From Blumeriella jaapii (taxonomy: Eukaryota; Ascomycota; Leotiomycetes; Helotiales; Drepanopezizaceae), in the NCBI GenBank assembly GCA_009599575.1, contig VWND01000012.1, positions 124,001 through 188,000 on the forward strand: a stretch of DNA of 64,000 nucleotides, in the 5' to 3' direction. Below are positions 35,510-48,600 of the stretch, piece by piece. A program made the position numbers and the translations under genes. Position 1 is the first letter of the stretch. Every line of letters starts with the position of its first letter. A model generated the notes under the pieces. The model made no database searches, was not told where the DNA came from, and was given only the letters and a program-made list of their open reading frames with translations.

Positions 35510-38500
35510 CGAACTTTTTAATTCCATACTTTTTTAGTTTTAATCCGTTTTTGGCTTTTTTGCTGTTGGCTTTTATAAAAGAATAGCGTTTCGCTTATCG
35601 TATGAATTATTTTATTTATTTCGCTTTTTTAAAAAGTGGCTGGATAAAACATTAATCGAAGTATCGTTTTGATTTACGAACGTTTTGATAGCTTTTTCGT
35701 CGATAATATTATTAAGCGTCGCGGCGACGGAGGTTTTTTACGATTTTTTTTCGTAAATAATAAATTTCAGCTTTTAAACGTGGTTTTACGTTTTGCAAAA
35801 GGCGCTAAAAAGTTTTGTATTAAAATCGTAGAAATAATCGATTAGTTCGTCGTGATTAAAACCGATTAACGCTTTTGCTTCGCGTAAAACTAATAGATCG
35901 GATTACGGCTATTTACCGACGAATGCTTTCGAAAAAGCTTCGAAGCTTATAAAAAAAATGATTTTACGAAATAATTCGAAAATGGTCGTTTGTAATCGTA
36001 ATTACTAAAAATATTATAATTGTTTTCGTCGCAGTATAAATAATATTAAATTATTTATCGGAGCGTTGTTTTCGAAATGGTTGTTATACTTTTGCGTCGT
36101 ATAATTATTCGAATAAATTAGTATCGCGCCGTCGGTTTTTTAAGTTTTAAATTTAACGAATATCTTTTGCTTAATCGAAAAGCTGACAAAGGTTATTGCG
36201 TTTTCTATTCCGTAGCCTTCGGTTTCGTAGTCCGATAAAATAGCTGAAGTTATTGCTTTAAACGCGCTAAAGTACGAAAAAGCAAAATTTTTCTAGGTAG
36301 TTTTAATTAGTTTAGCGTCGTGGTATAATTGCAAATAAGCTTCGATTATTTTCGAATTATATGCGAATGCAGGAAGAACGTAATAATCGAAAATGGCGTC
36401 GATAAGATTTTCGATTTTTCTTTTTTTTTAAAAGTCGGCGATATCGAATTTTATAATTATAATACGATCGGAATCAGCGAAGCCTAAAGCGATCGGAACG
36501 TTAAAATAAATTACGAGGCAGCAGTTTCCGAGGCTTCGAATAATCAAAACAGCGAAATAAAAGCCGGGATATATTTTAAAAGTTTATTAAATAAAATTAT
36601 ATAATATATTAGCGAAAAAAGCTGTAAGCGTTTTTTGGATTTTAATTAATCGGAAATAGTGTTTATATATAATATTTTTTTTTAAAATGCAGCAGTGGCT
36701 TGTTTTTTCCGTTATGAAACCTTACGTAATTAACGAATTCGCAATTTAGTTTAAATAGATTTTAAAACATATTTTCGGTCGAAAAATCAAAAAAGTCGGC
36801 TTTTAGAAATATTCGTTGTTTTTATTTTTTTTTGTTTTAATCGAGTTTTATGATCGCGCTGAAAGCTTTAGGGTCTGTTTTAAAATTTGCGTAGCTTAAG
36901 TAAATTTTAGCACGCGCTTTAATAGTTTTCGCAGTTTTTCGTCGGAATATAAATTGGTTATTAAAATTAATTTCGAATACGTCGTAATCCGAATTTTTAA
37001 TAACAGCGAATCGATTAGCGAAGCCGATAACGTCGATTTTTTTTATAATTAAATCGCAGTACGCCGCGTAATAGCGTATATAAAAATAACAGAATTTGCT
37101 ATTTTTTTTAGCGTTAACGTTATTCGTAAAAACGAAATTAAAAAATCGGAGTTTTTCAGCGAAAAAAAACTCGAGTAAAAACGGGTTATTGTTTTTAAAA
37201 GTTTTTTTTATTTGTTTCGACGTATTATATTTGCAGTTTTCCGAAAAAAGCTTGATTTAGTTTTCGTTCGAAACAAAAAAAAAAAAGCTAACGGATTTAT
37301 TTAATTTTTATATAAAAGTATCGAAGTAAAACTTTTAAATCGTAACGTCGTCGAAAGCGAAAGTTTTAAATAAAATAATTTGATTTTATGCTTTTTATAT
37401 GATTTTTCTCGCGATAATTTCGATATTTTTTTTTAAGCTTTTTCGGTCGAATCGTATAATAATCGAAATTTTAAATACTTTTATTAAAGTTTGAAATATT
37501 AACAGTAATAATACGACGTTTTTAAACGCAGCAAGCGTTTTTGATATTTGCGTATTTAATTTCGAAAGGTCAGATTCAAAATCGTTTGGATTTTTTCTTT
37601 TCGAAATACCGAAGTTTTTTAAATTTAATTTTATAAAATCGTCGCGTTTTTTATTAATTAGCTTAAAAGTTATAATTCGGCGTCGATTTCCGGCTGTTTT
37701 TATTTGCGATATCTTTTTTGCTAACGACGCGAATGGTTTTTTTTTCGAATAAAAAAGGTTTCGGAAATATCGGCGCGCTTTTTTACGTTTTTTGTTTTTA
37801 TTTTTTCCGAAATCATTTTTACAAATATAATAAGTTTTTTGTATTCGAATAAGCGGTTGTTTGTTATTACGTTTTTGATTTCGTTTTCGAATTCGTTTTC
37901 GATAATTAAAAATAAAAGTCGCCGAATTGTTTTAGCTGTTTTGAAATTATTAATTGCTACCGCGTATATTTTTTCGAATTAAACGAAAACGATATTAGTT
38001 TTTTTATTTTTTTCGTCGTTGTAATTTTAAAATATCGGAATAGCGTCGTTTTTTTTTTCGGTATAAAAATGCCGCATTTAGCGACGCTTAATTTTTTATT
38101 TTAAAAAAAAATCAGATTTAAGATTTCGCAGCCGATTAAAACTTTTTTTAGCGATTATATAGCGTCGTCGATTAATTTGCAAATAACTGTAAAAAAGCTT
38201 GTAAATCTGCGGGCTTTTGAATTATTAGCTTTTAAGATTTATATTTTAAAAATATAAGCGTTTAGTATTCAAATTCCTTTTTTAATAAAAGTAATAGTTT
38301 CGAAAAAGCGAGCGAAATGCCGAAATGAAATAACACCGGTGATTTTATTAAAAACGTATTTTTAAATATCTTTTTTTCGTTGATTTGGCAAAAAGCGCAA
38401 AATTCGGTCTATCACTTTTTTTTTATTATTTCGAGCTTTTTTTGCTTCGGCGAAAGCTTTTGAAGCGTTATCGTAATTTAGCAAAAATTTATCGTAATTA

Positions 38501-38728
38501 AAGCTTTTGCGAACGAATTCAGTTTTAACGAAATCTTCGTAGTCGAATAAAAACTCGTTAACGTTTTTAGTTATTATATCGAATTGTTTTATAAATGTTT
38601 TTACGAAAGCTGTTTATTAATTTAAAATAGCGGCATTATATGCTTGCTTAAATTCGGAAAAATTGCGTATAATGGTTCCGTTTTAAAATAGGTTAAAAAT
38701 GAATTTGCCAGGTTTAGCAACGCTTTGC
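35510..38728 (-). pseudogene. ORF-X of Gypsy-B1, unrecognised
   Basis: This is the counterpart of 56331-59509 in Gypsy-B2. On the minus strand the early part reads YDKFLLNYDNASKAFAEAKK, then IFKNTFLIKSPVLFHFGIS and FARFF-like variants. The late part includes TKFFSVFCKA-like and AFVAATLNNIIDEKA-like text. Stops and at least one frameshift (about 38370, relative to B2) interrupt it. I recognise no domain. Its position between integrase and the 3' LTR in both copies shows that it belongs to the element and is not a chance insertion. Confidence 0.6.
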
Positions 38729-38733
38729 TTAAA

Positions 38734-38904
38734 TGTCAGGGGTGCGAACGAGCAGAAGGTTCGTGGATGAATTGCATTAATTACGAGGTTCTAAGTTAGA
38801 GGTCGCGAAATCTAAGATACAATGTATGCGGGCTCCGATGTCAAATGATAATAACGTGACTTTCGGACCACGTGACCAACGAATTGACGTTTTATTTTCT
38901 TAGA
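38734..38904 (-). repeat. LTR-C, 3' LTR of Gypsy-C
   Basis: On the plus strand it reads TGTCAGGGGTGCGAACG..., and it contains gtgactttcggaccacgtga, shared with 44407-44579. The distal end is blurred by mutation. Confidence 0.85.
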
Positions 38905-39293
38905 TATGATTCTTCTTTTTATTTTTTTATTTAATCTTTTCGTCGTCGGAATTTATTTTTATAAATCGAATTTCGTTCGCGAGGCGTTTTTGTAAACGAG
39001 TGCGAAGTTTAGCTAAAATAATAAAAAAAGTGGTAGAAAAAATAAGCTTTTTTAGTTTCGAAAGCAAAATAACTGATTTTTTTGTAATAAAAAAGGAATT
39101 GGTAGCAGTTTTTTTGTGTTTAATAACGGTTGTAAAAGCTTTTTTTAATAATAAAGGCTCGTTTTTGTTATTTATCGATTTAGCACGTTTTTTATTAGCA
39201 ATTTTGGCTTTAGTTAGTTTTGTTTTAATCGAATAAGGTTATAAAATAAAAAAAGTTGAAGTTTCGTTTAAAATCGAAAATAGCGTTTATAAT
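38905..39293 (-). other. Gypsy-C distal pol/3' untranslated region
   Basis: This is AT-rich sequence with Lys/Ala-rich minus-strand texture and no motif. The open frame on the plus strand at 39000-39236 is judged antisense. Confidence 0.45.
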
Positions 39294-42200
39294 TTATAAT
39301 AAGCTGCCGTCGGCGTCGATAAAAACAAATAGTAAAAAGAGGTTTTTCTGTTTTGAAAAGGGATTGTTATAAACAGGTTTAAGCAAATTAATGTAAAAAA
39401 CGAAATATAATAGTTTTTGTTCGAAAAATAATTTTAATTTATAATTGTAAAAGCTTAAAACTTCGGCGATTTTATACGAACCGTAAAACTTGTTATCGAG
39501 CTTTTTAATTGGTTTGATAAAAATAATATTACGCTTATTAAAAAACACGTTATTTTTTATTCGATAAGCAAAAGCTGGTTAGCGGTATCGGTTAGAATAG
39601 TGTTTTTAATCGGCCAGCGTTAAAATCAGATTTGTGCGCAAAAATAGTTTTATTTTTTTTATTTTATCGGTAAAATCGTTTTTTTTCGCGTTTGTTATTT
39701 GTAGCGTGCGAAAAATCGAAGCTAAAATAAGTTTGAATAAAAAAAAGCTTAATCGGGGATAAAAGCTTTTATTAGCGTAAAAAAGAAAGATTCCGGTAAA
39801 AGCGTTTACAGCGTTATTTGCTGCGAATTCGGCTAGAAAAAGCTAATTTTTCTAGTTTTTTTAAGCGTATTCGACAAATTGTTTTAAATAAAAAAGTAAA
39901 TAAGCGTTTGCGTTTTCGGTTTGGCCATTTGTTTCGGAATAAAAGCTGATAAATAGCGTAATATTAATTCCGAAACGGTAATTAATGGCTTTTCAAAATT
40001 ATAAAACGAACAAAAAGTTTCGGTTTAAAATTATAAAATCGAAAAAGTTATATAAGCGCCAGATATTTTTACAAAACAGTTTGGCTAAATCTGACGCTTT
40101 TATAACTAAATAGCAGATTGTATAATATCGTTTTTTGGTAAAGCGATATATTATTATTGTAATCAGATTGTTTCGACTTTTATGCTTCTTTACGGGAAAA
40201 AAGCTTATAAAATCGATTAATATATAGCTTTAACGGCGTAAAAAAATAGACAAAGGTTTGAAAAATCTTTGGTAGCGTTGATTAATACTTGTATTGCGAA
40301 AACAGCCGTTGCAATTGCGCATAAATCTTTTGCAATTTTTAGAAATTAATAGCTAATAATAATTTCTGTTAATAATTTCGTACAGTTTGTTTTTTTCGGA
40401 ATAGCTTGTTTTTATCAAATTATAGGCCATTTGCAAAAGCTAGATGCGAATAGAAATATTTAAATTCGATATGTTTAAAACGTATAATCGGTTTCGAAAA
40501 TACAATTTGTTATTACGTATAAAGTATTCGAAAAGTTGTAAGTTTTTTAATCTCGGAATACTTTTTGATTTAAATATTTTTTTTTAATAATAATTTATAG
40601 TTTATTAATGCAATAGTATTCGTTTAATAATCGTAAAAGCTTTTCGTCGTTTGCTTCGAGTATTTGTTTAAGTAAAACTGGAAAGCGTTTAAAATTTTAA
40701 TTAAATAATATTTTTTAAAAAAAATTTGATTTTGAAACTGGATTTTTTCGTTTGAAAAGTTTCGAAAAAGTTTTAAAAACGTCGGATTAAAAAATCAGGT
40801 TTGTTATTTTGTTTTTTAGATTCAAATATAATTACGAAGTTAAAACCAATTAAAAACTCGCTTTAGCGTATTTAACGTCGGTTAAATTGTTTGGTTATTA
40901 TAAAATATTTCAGATTTCGATGGTTTATAAGTATACGAATTAAATAGGCAGCTTTTTGTAATTCGGCTCGCTAATTTTCGAAGTAACGTATAATAACGAA
41001 AAGTTTTTTATTATAAATTTCGTAATTGCATTCGGCTGAATCGAATTTTTTTAATATAAACGCGATTGAATAAAGCATTTTTGTATCGTTTTTCTAGAAA
41101 AGGATTTTTAAAAAAACGTAGTAAAAGCGTCGGTTTTAACGAAATTTTTTTTTATTAAAATTGAAATAAGATAATATAGGTGCAATAATAAAAGCTGATT
41201 TAAGTAATTCGAAGGCTTTAATACAGTTATTATTAAAGTTTCATTTAGTATTTTTTTTCGTCAGATTTATTAAAAGAATAACGATGCGAAAAAAACCTTT
41301 AATAAAGCGTCGGTAAAAATTTGCAAAATCTAGGAACGCTTATACGTTTTTGACGTTGGAAAAAGGGTTTCAGCTAATAATAGCTTTTAATTTCTTAGGG
41401 TTTATTTTGATTTCAGTAGTAGAAATGATTATTTTTAAATAAACGATTTTTTAAATTTTAAATTCGCATTTTTTTATATTTAATTGCAGGCCAGCGTCGG
41501 AAAAAGTTTAAAAAACGAGATTGACGTGTTTTTTATGTTTTTGAAAATCGTTTGAATAAATTAAAATATCGTTTATATAAATTATGCAAAAGATATTTAA
41601 ATAAAGTCGTAAAATATCGTTTATACGGAATTGAAAAGTGGTAAAAGCGTTGTATAAACCGAAAAGCATAACTAACGATTCGAATAAATCGTATTTCGTA
41701 TTAAACGCAGTAAGTTATTTATAGTTTTTTTTTATTCGAATCTTGTTAAAAGCGGCAAAAACGTTAAGTATGGTATAAAACTTCGCTTTGCTTAATCGAA
41801 AAAGTATTTTTTAAATTAATAGCAAAGAATATCGGTTTTTGATTGTTATAGCGTTAAAAGCTTTGTAATCGACGCAAAAACGTAATCCGTTTTTTGGTTT
41901 TTTCGCAAATAAAATTGGAAAAGCGGCGGAGAAAAAGCTAGCTCGAATTTAGCTTTTTTCGAAGTTTTTTTTTAGAAATTTGCGTAAAACTTAAAATTCG
42001 TTAATTAATATATTATACAAAAGACCGTATAAAAGTATTGCGCTAAAACGGAATTTTATCGTATAATTAACGCTTTTTTTATAAAACGCAAGTTTATTAG
42101 TTTTAATAGGGTCGAAAGCGGCCAAATAATAATAGTAGTATTAAAAAAGTTTTATTCGGAGATCGATTAGTAATTTAATTTAAAAAGCTAAACGAATATT

Positions 42201-42560
42201 TTTTAAAAAAATTTCAGCGAAGTAAAGTTTAGCTAATAAATATTATCGTTCAGCTTAAAAGAATTTTTGTCGTAATTGGTTTATTTTTAATAATGCAAAG
42301 TTAAAATTATTTTTGATTATAACGCCGAGTTTTTGTAAACGTTAATCGATTTCGTATAATAAGGCTGAAAATACTTCGATTCCGGGCTGAAAAAATAAAA
42401 TATTAAAAGCAGCAGCTTCTATACGGCGAAAAAGGGTTGATTAAACGATTGATTTGTAAAAATAGCGTTTTTGAATTAAATCTGAAACAGCCAATTAATA
42501 AAAGTTTTAAAATAAACAGTTCGAACGGCAAAAATCTGAATTAAAGCAAAAGGTATTTGT
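39294..42560 (-). pseudogene. Gypsy-C pol: RT, RNase H, integrase
   Basis: On the minus strand the RT occupies about 42100-41350; the active-site block near 41590-41560 reads IIYINDILIYSNDF, where YLDD/YIDD is expected. RNase H follows at about 41080-40650, and integrase at about 40450-39850. The C-terminal tail is open at 39548-39294 (IKPIKKLDNKFYGSYKIAEV), typical of the post-integrase region with a LDxKxxGPY motif. Frequent TAA/TAG and Asp-to-Asn changes indicate RIP, and the gene is dead. Confidence 0.82.
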
Positions 42561-42689
42561 AATTTAATTAATATAAGGGTTGTGTGTTTTAAGCCAAGGT
42601 TTGCTCAGAATAAAATCGTATTTTTTTAGTGTTATGATAAAAGCTGTAATTCGTTCGGTATGGCGGACGATATTAATTTAAAAAGAAAT

Positions 42690-42938
42690 TTAATAAGTAA
42701 CGTCGCTGTGAATGGAAAAAAGTTCGTTAACTACGGTAAATTTACGTGGATTAATAAGTAAAACAAGGATTAATTCGTAGTGTTGTACGAAAATATAATT
42801 AATGAAATTATCGGTAGCTCCGAAGTCGTTTAAAAAATAGATTTTGATATGTGTATTATTAGCAGTTATAATATAAAGCAATATTAAATATGGTTTCGGA
42901 ACGCTATTTAAAGCAGATAATTTTAATTTGTTTTTCAA
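42690..42938 (-). pseudogene. Gypsy-C retropepsin domain
   Basis: The 82-codon open stretch reads IYFLNDFGATDNFINYIFVQ, matching the Ty3/Gypsy aspartic protease active site (Asp-Ser-Gly-Ala-Thr-x-Asn-Phe-Ile) with Ser replaced by Phe. It lies between the zinc knuckle and RT, as expected for a Gag-Pol polyprotein. Confidence 0.82.
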
Positions 42939-42989
42939 AGGTTTTTAATAATAATAATTTGCTTCGGCTTTAGCTTTTTTAATTTAAAA

Positions 42990-44400
42990 GAAATCGGGAC
43001 AATTAGCAGCTCGATGTTTATCGCTGGCATATTATAAGCAGAGGTTATTAATAAAAAAGTAAGTTCGGCGAGCTAGCTTTTCGGCGTTATCGATTGGACG
43101 TTTGTTTTTTGCTATATTAGTTGCGGTTTATATAATTGCTTTGGTTTGAATAGCGCTAAGGTTTATAAAATCGTTTTAAATAATAATCGTAATAGCAGTT
43201 TTAAATATAAAAGCGGAAAAAATGATTTTCGTATTGCGGCCTTCGGTTTTATAATAATTAAGATTTAGTTATCGAAAAACGGTATCGGTTTCGCGTATTT
43301 AAGCGCAAAAATTAATAAAATCGGTTTTTAAATCGGAAAAGTTGATATACGATAAACGAGTAATTATATTAAAATAAAAAGCTTCGCGCAGAATAGCGAT
43401 AGCGGCTTCGTTATTAAATTTAATATAGCTTTTAATTTTCAGTCAAATAGAAAGGAAAATGAATAATAATTAATTGCTTTGCTTAAAAGACAGAATTTTC
43501 TTGAATACATTTGCTTATTAATTAAAAACGCCGAACGATTATTATAAAATTTAAATTATTTTTGTAATAATCAAATAGAAAAAAATGCCGTCCGTACGTA
43601 AATCTTTTTATAAAGCGCTTTTGGCTGTATCGGAAAAGCGGGAAAAAAAGTAATTTATACGATTTTGTTCGGTCGCATATCAGTTTTAATTAAAACGAAG
43701 CTTTAAAATTATATTTTAAAAAAAGGTGGTAAAATGCTTTGTAACGTTGCCGGTGCCGCTCGAATTTGTAAATTTATCGGGGTCGGGAAAAGCAAGCGTT
43801 TTTTTTTTATATTTAAAATATTCGATGTATTTTGGCTAACAGAAGCTTGTTTTCGAAAATTGACGAATTCGGCTTCGTGGTTTTGAATCACTTTTTTTTA
43901 AAATACTTTTTTTTTTAGTATTGTACCGTTTGAATATTCAGCTTTTAAATTAAATTATTTAATTTAGTTTTAAGCGATATTATTATATCGTTTTCTTTTA
44001 CCGCGTAAGCAAAAATATCGAGGATTTCGCGAAAATAAGCTTTCGTATTAACGATGAAAACGGCGACGATTTGATCGGAGTATTTAAAATGCTTTAAAAT
44101 AAAGCAATTAAAAAGTTTCGATAATTTAAAATAATTCGATATAATTCGTTAAAAAAAAAGCGTGAAATGTATTTTGTTCCGGAATATAGGCAAAAGCAGA
44201 ACGGGGTTTTTTAAATATAAGTCTTATATTAAAAAAAGTTGTCGTTTCGTAGTTTCGTATCGTAAAAATTATTTTTAAAAAATCGTAAAAATTGTTATCG
44301 CGATAAGGTTTGTTGATTTTTTATATGCGCAAAAGCAAAACAGAATTAGCAAGCTTTTTTAGTTCGAAAGCTGAATAAAAATGTTAAAAAGGTTTGGTAA
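42990..44400 (-). pseudogene. Gypsy-C gag with zinc-knuckle remnant
   Basis: A retroviral-type CCHC knuckle is seen at 43040-42999 on the minus strand: C-x2-(C>Y)-x4-H-x4-C (SDKHRAANC at the end). The second Cys is changed to Tyr. The upstream Gag body (about 44380-43100) has poor continuity; 43891-43709 is open and reads IQNHEAEFVNFRKQA. No functional protein remains. Confidence 0.75.
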
Positions 44401-44406
44401 TTAATA

Positions 44407-44579
44407 TATCAAAGGTGCGAACGAACAGAAGGTTCGTAAATGAATTGCATTGATTACGAGGTTCTAAATTAAAAATGTCGCGAAGTCTAAAATATAATAT
44501 ATGCGGGCTCCGATATCAAATAACAACAACGTGACTTTCGGACCACGTGACCAACGAACTGACGTCTTATCCCTTCACA
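44407..44579 (-). repeat. LTR-C, 5' LTR of Gypsy-C
   Basis: It is 173 bp. In sense it starts TGTGAAGGGATAAG (44579 downward) and ends with the RIP form of CCTGACA. It shares gtgactttcggaccacgtga with the other copy. Confidence 0.88.
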
Positions 44580-44584
44580 TTAAG

Positions 44585-45150
44585 AAACGATATAATATCG
44601 ATGGGTTTGTTAATTAAAAAAAGTATATTGTATTTGTTAAAAAATAATTGGAAAAAAGTACGGAAATTGTAAAGTATTTATATTCAAAAGTCACGGAAAT
44701 CCGCATATTATTTTTTTAATAAATTATAACTGTTTATATAGGCATTCGTTTAAAACAACGAAAAAAGTAAATAATGCAAAAAGTAATAAATAATAAAATG
44801 CATAAAAGATAGTTTTCGTAAAATATGCGAATAATATAAATATACTAAATATGCGGCTTAAATATATACAAAGCTTTTGTTCTGATAAACAAAAGTACGG
44901 TTAAACAAAGAAAAGTATAATAAATATTTCAAATAATATAAAAAAATGGTTTTAAAAATAAATAATATATATAAAATTAAATAATTAGATTATATATAAA
45001 TAAAGCAAAACAAAAACAGTAAAATAATATATAATAAAAAGGAAAATAATAAATAACAAAAATAATAGAACAGTTAATAAACAATTTTATATACACTCTT
45101 TTTTTTTCGGTTATAAATGGAAATACGACTTAAATAGTGTTTTTAGTAAT
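44585..45150 (-). other. Gypsy-B1 spacer between integrase and ORF-X
   Basis: Very AT-rich sequence with no coding signal. It corresponds to 55740-56290 of Gypsy-B2. It may hold the promoter or leader of ORF-X, but no motif is convincing. Confidence 0.5.
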
Positions 45151-48100
45151 AAGGTTATTATTCGGTTGTTTTCAGATTTTTTCAAAAGGTTTTTTTTATT
45201 AAAAAAATATAATCGCTTTGGTCGGAGTCGTCGTCGGATTCGCTAAAATCGGAATCGTTATTTAAATTAAAATTTAAAAAGTAGATTTGCTGGTTTTTTT
45301 TGTAAAATCGTTTTAACCGGTTGGCGGCGAACGTTTTTTTAAGTTTTGTTTTATCGAGTTTTGTAAATTTGTAATAACTTTTATTTAATTCGGCCTCGCA
45401 TATTTCGTAGAGTTCGAGCCATTTATAATTAAGTTTAATATCGGCCGATTTATTGATAGCGCGCTGAACGTCGTAAATTAAAACCAGATTTTCTTTTTTA
45501 ATTAGCGTTTTTTTTAAAATCTTAGTTTTATTCCAGATTTTCTTAGCTGCTTTTTTATATTTTTTTTTTAAATTATTTTTTTTAAATTTATATCGCGGTA
45601 ATCTAGCTGTTTAGATTTTATTATTAATAAATCTGCTTTCGTTTTTATTTTAACCACGTTATAAAGCTTTTATATAGGCTATTTTGTTTTTAAAAGCAAT
45701 CGAGCGTTTTTGCCGTATTAAATAAAAAAATAAAATTATTTTAGTAAAAGCGTATATGCATATGCGTATAATAAAAAGCATTTCCGAAAATTTCCGCGAT
45801 TAACGCTTATAGCCCTTTCGAATGGCTTTTAAAAAACCGTTAAAAATATTTTTATAGCTTCGTTCCACGGATCCGTTGCTTTTCGAATTATATACTAAAA
45901 TCTGAATACGCTGAATGCCGTATTTTTTTGTAAAAGTTTCGATAACGTTTTTATTTTCGAATTTATTATCGACGTTTAATTTGCTAAACAAATCGTATCG
46001 ATATACAACGTTTTTCTAAAAAAAAGTCGTTATAGCTTCGAAAGTAGCGTTTCGGAAAAGTTTTTTTTTAAGCTATTTAAACAGATCGTCGATAGCGAAT
46101 ATAAAATACGTATATTCGCGGTCGGTGATCGGTACGCGTATAACGTCGAAATTGATTTTTTTTTAAATTTCAGAAAATTATATCGAATATAATAAGTTTT
46201 TTTTTCGGCCAGGCTTTCGTTTTTGATAAAAAATGCAGCTTTTAACGAAAGCTTTGCAATCTTCGAAGCATTTTTTTTATTAAAAATCGTTTTTGATTCG
46301 GTAATAAATAGTTTTAACTTTTTTATAAAACACTTTTTCGTAGGCTTTTTTTATAACTTGAAACTTATCAGCTTTGTTATTTATTATTAAGCGTTTTTAA
46401 TATATATTGTTTTTTATTTTATATAACTTTTTATCGGCTAAAATATAATCGAAAATCTGATTTTTAAATAATTAAAATTAATAATTTGGCACGCTAAATA
46501 ATTTAAATAAAATAATCAAATAATATGCGATTAAATAAAAGTTTTCGGTTTTGTAATTATCGATTAAAAATTTATTTTCGTCGTTAATCGGTTTATTCCG
46601 ATCGTTTTCGATTAAATTTATTCGCGATGCCAGCCGAAATAATAACGCGAATGCTTTTTCGGCCCGAAAATTAATATTTTTTATTCGCGGTGCCAACCGA
46701 AATAATAACGCGAATAATTTCGGCTTTATAAAATTCAAAGCGCAAATAATAAAACAGCCGATTTCGTTAGCGATTTATTCGTCGATATTTTATTCGTTTT
46801 ATTTAGCGAAATTAAACGGATAAAAACGTTTTCGTTTGGAAAGGCCGTTTGCCGCTGTATTAATTATTTTTTTAATATGTTTAATTTCGAAGTTTATAAA
46901 TCGTATTTAAATTATTTAATTAATAACGAGCGTTTTTAATAAATTATTAGCTTTTTTATTTAATTGGTCGATAAAAACTTTTGCGTTTGTTTTTAAAATA
47001 AAATATACGTCGTATAATTCGTTTTTTATTTTTTTTATTATTTTAAAAACGTTTCGATATTTTCGTTTGGTAACATCGTAGCGTATTTTAATAAAAGATT
47101 ATAAGCCGTTTTCGAATCGTAAAAAATGCCGTTTTTTGTTTTCGTCGATTTGTTGCAATACAGCTTTTTAACCGAAAATATTAACGTCGATAATTAAAAT
47201 GATTTTTTTTGCGTTTGGGTTGTAATCGATTCGTATAAACAATAAAGCCGATAAAAAGTCGTTTTTAAAGATTTTTATAACTTTGCTTTATTTTTTTTTC
47301 CAAACGAAATCGATTTTTTTTTTTATCGTAGCGTAAATAAATGCAGCTTTCTAAAAACAATTTTTGATTTAATTGCGGTAATAAATAATAACGCTAATAA
47401 AAGTTTTAGCTTCGGTAATATTTTTATACTTTTTTTATTCGCAGATTTTTTCAATTTTCATTCGTTAAAAATAGCGGTTAGCGCTGTTAGTTATATAATT
47501 AACGATATTTATTTCGAATATGCAGAATTTTAATCAAAGGCCAATAATAGCTTTGGTTTTTTCGAAATAAATTATAAATTTGTCGATATTTTAAATATAT
47601 TTTATTATATAACGTCGAATTTTAAAAAAGATTTTTTTATTATTATAATATAATTTAAAACTTTTTATTTTAACGTCGTCAACGTAAAAAAAAGTAATAT
47701 CAGAAATGCAAATTATAAAAATCTTATATACGATTTTTACGAATTAAGCGATTAAATTAATAGCTTTTATAAGTATTTTCGTTATACGCAGCAAACCGAT
47801 TAATATTTAAATTGCCGTTATATTTCGAAATCGTAGGTTAAGTATTAAATAATTATAGCCGGAAAACAAATCGAAAAAAAAAAAAACGATTATTAATTCT
47901 GCGAATTCGTTTAAAAATTAATCGACGTTAAATAGCATATTAGCGTTTTGTATCGTTATTTTGTTTATTTCGACGACTGCGGTAATAAATTTGTAAATGC
48001 TTTTTTTTTTTCGCAACGATAAACCATTTGTTTTTATATAAGCCGTAGCAAAATTCGTAAATCTTTTATTTAATTCGCTTTTTTAGTATTTCGATTATTT

Positions 48101-48600
48101 TATTTTGGAAAATTTTGAAAATTAAAAAGGTTTTTTTTTGCTAAACTTCGTAAAATACGGTTTTAATATCGATATAAAACGTAACGTTAAAACTAAATTA
48201 GCTTATTTTGATAAAATCGAAAGCTATAGTTTTTTTTCGGTTGCGTAGGATTTCGTATAAAACTTTTTTTTTTTTTAGCAAAAATTAAATTCCGATTACT
48301 AAATTATTAAATCGTTTTTTTGTAAATCGGCTGCTAAATAATAAGCTGGAAAATCGGCCGGTAATAAATCCTTCGAATTCGCTAATAATTAATTAAAATA
48401 ATTTTATTATTTTATTTTTTTCAAATTAATCGTTTATTTTTTCGGAAATATTTTTATCGAATTCGCTAAGATTTACGAATCGTATTTTATTAATTTTGCG
48501 CTTGTAAAAAATGCTGATATTAATATAAAAAAATAAAATATATAAATCGGATTTGTTTAATACGAAAACGAAATTTTCGAAACTTTTATTTTCGAATTAA
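45150..48600 (-). pseudogene. Gypsy-B1 pol: RT, RNase H, integrase
   Basis: The minus strand carries the RT (about 48400-47400) and integrase (about 46200-45150). The integrase core is open at 45991-45800: KYGIQRIQILVYNSKSNGSV followed by ERSYKN, the standard E-containing block of Ty3/Gypsy integrases. The stretch 46738-46478 lies in the RNase H/linker region. The post-integrase tail near 45360 fits LxxKWLGxYEIYEA-type sequence. Stops throughout. Confidence 0.85.

Larger units (their letters stand above)
38734..44579 (-). mobile_element. Gypsy-C: full-length Ty3/Gypsy element nested in Gypsy-B1
   Basis: LTRs of about 172 bp lie at both ends (38734-38904 and 44407-44579). The flanking duplication is TTAAA (38729-38733) and TTAAG (44580-44584); the single difference is a G-to-A RIP-type change. 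Removing 5.85 kb restores continuity with the matching part of Gypsy-B2 near 56300. The internal order on the minus strand is gag, zinc knuckle, protease, RT, RNase H, integrase, C-terminal tail. Confidence 0.9.

Noticed and set aside
39000..39236. Plus-strand 78-codon open frame
   Set aside because: It lies antisense at the distal end of Gypsy-C and has no motif; hydrophobic composition is expected of an antisense frame.
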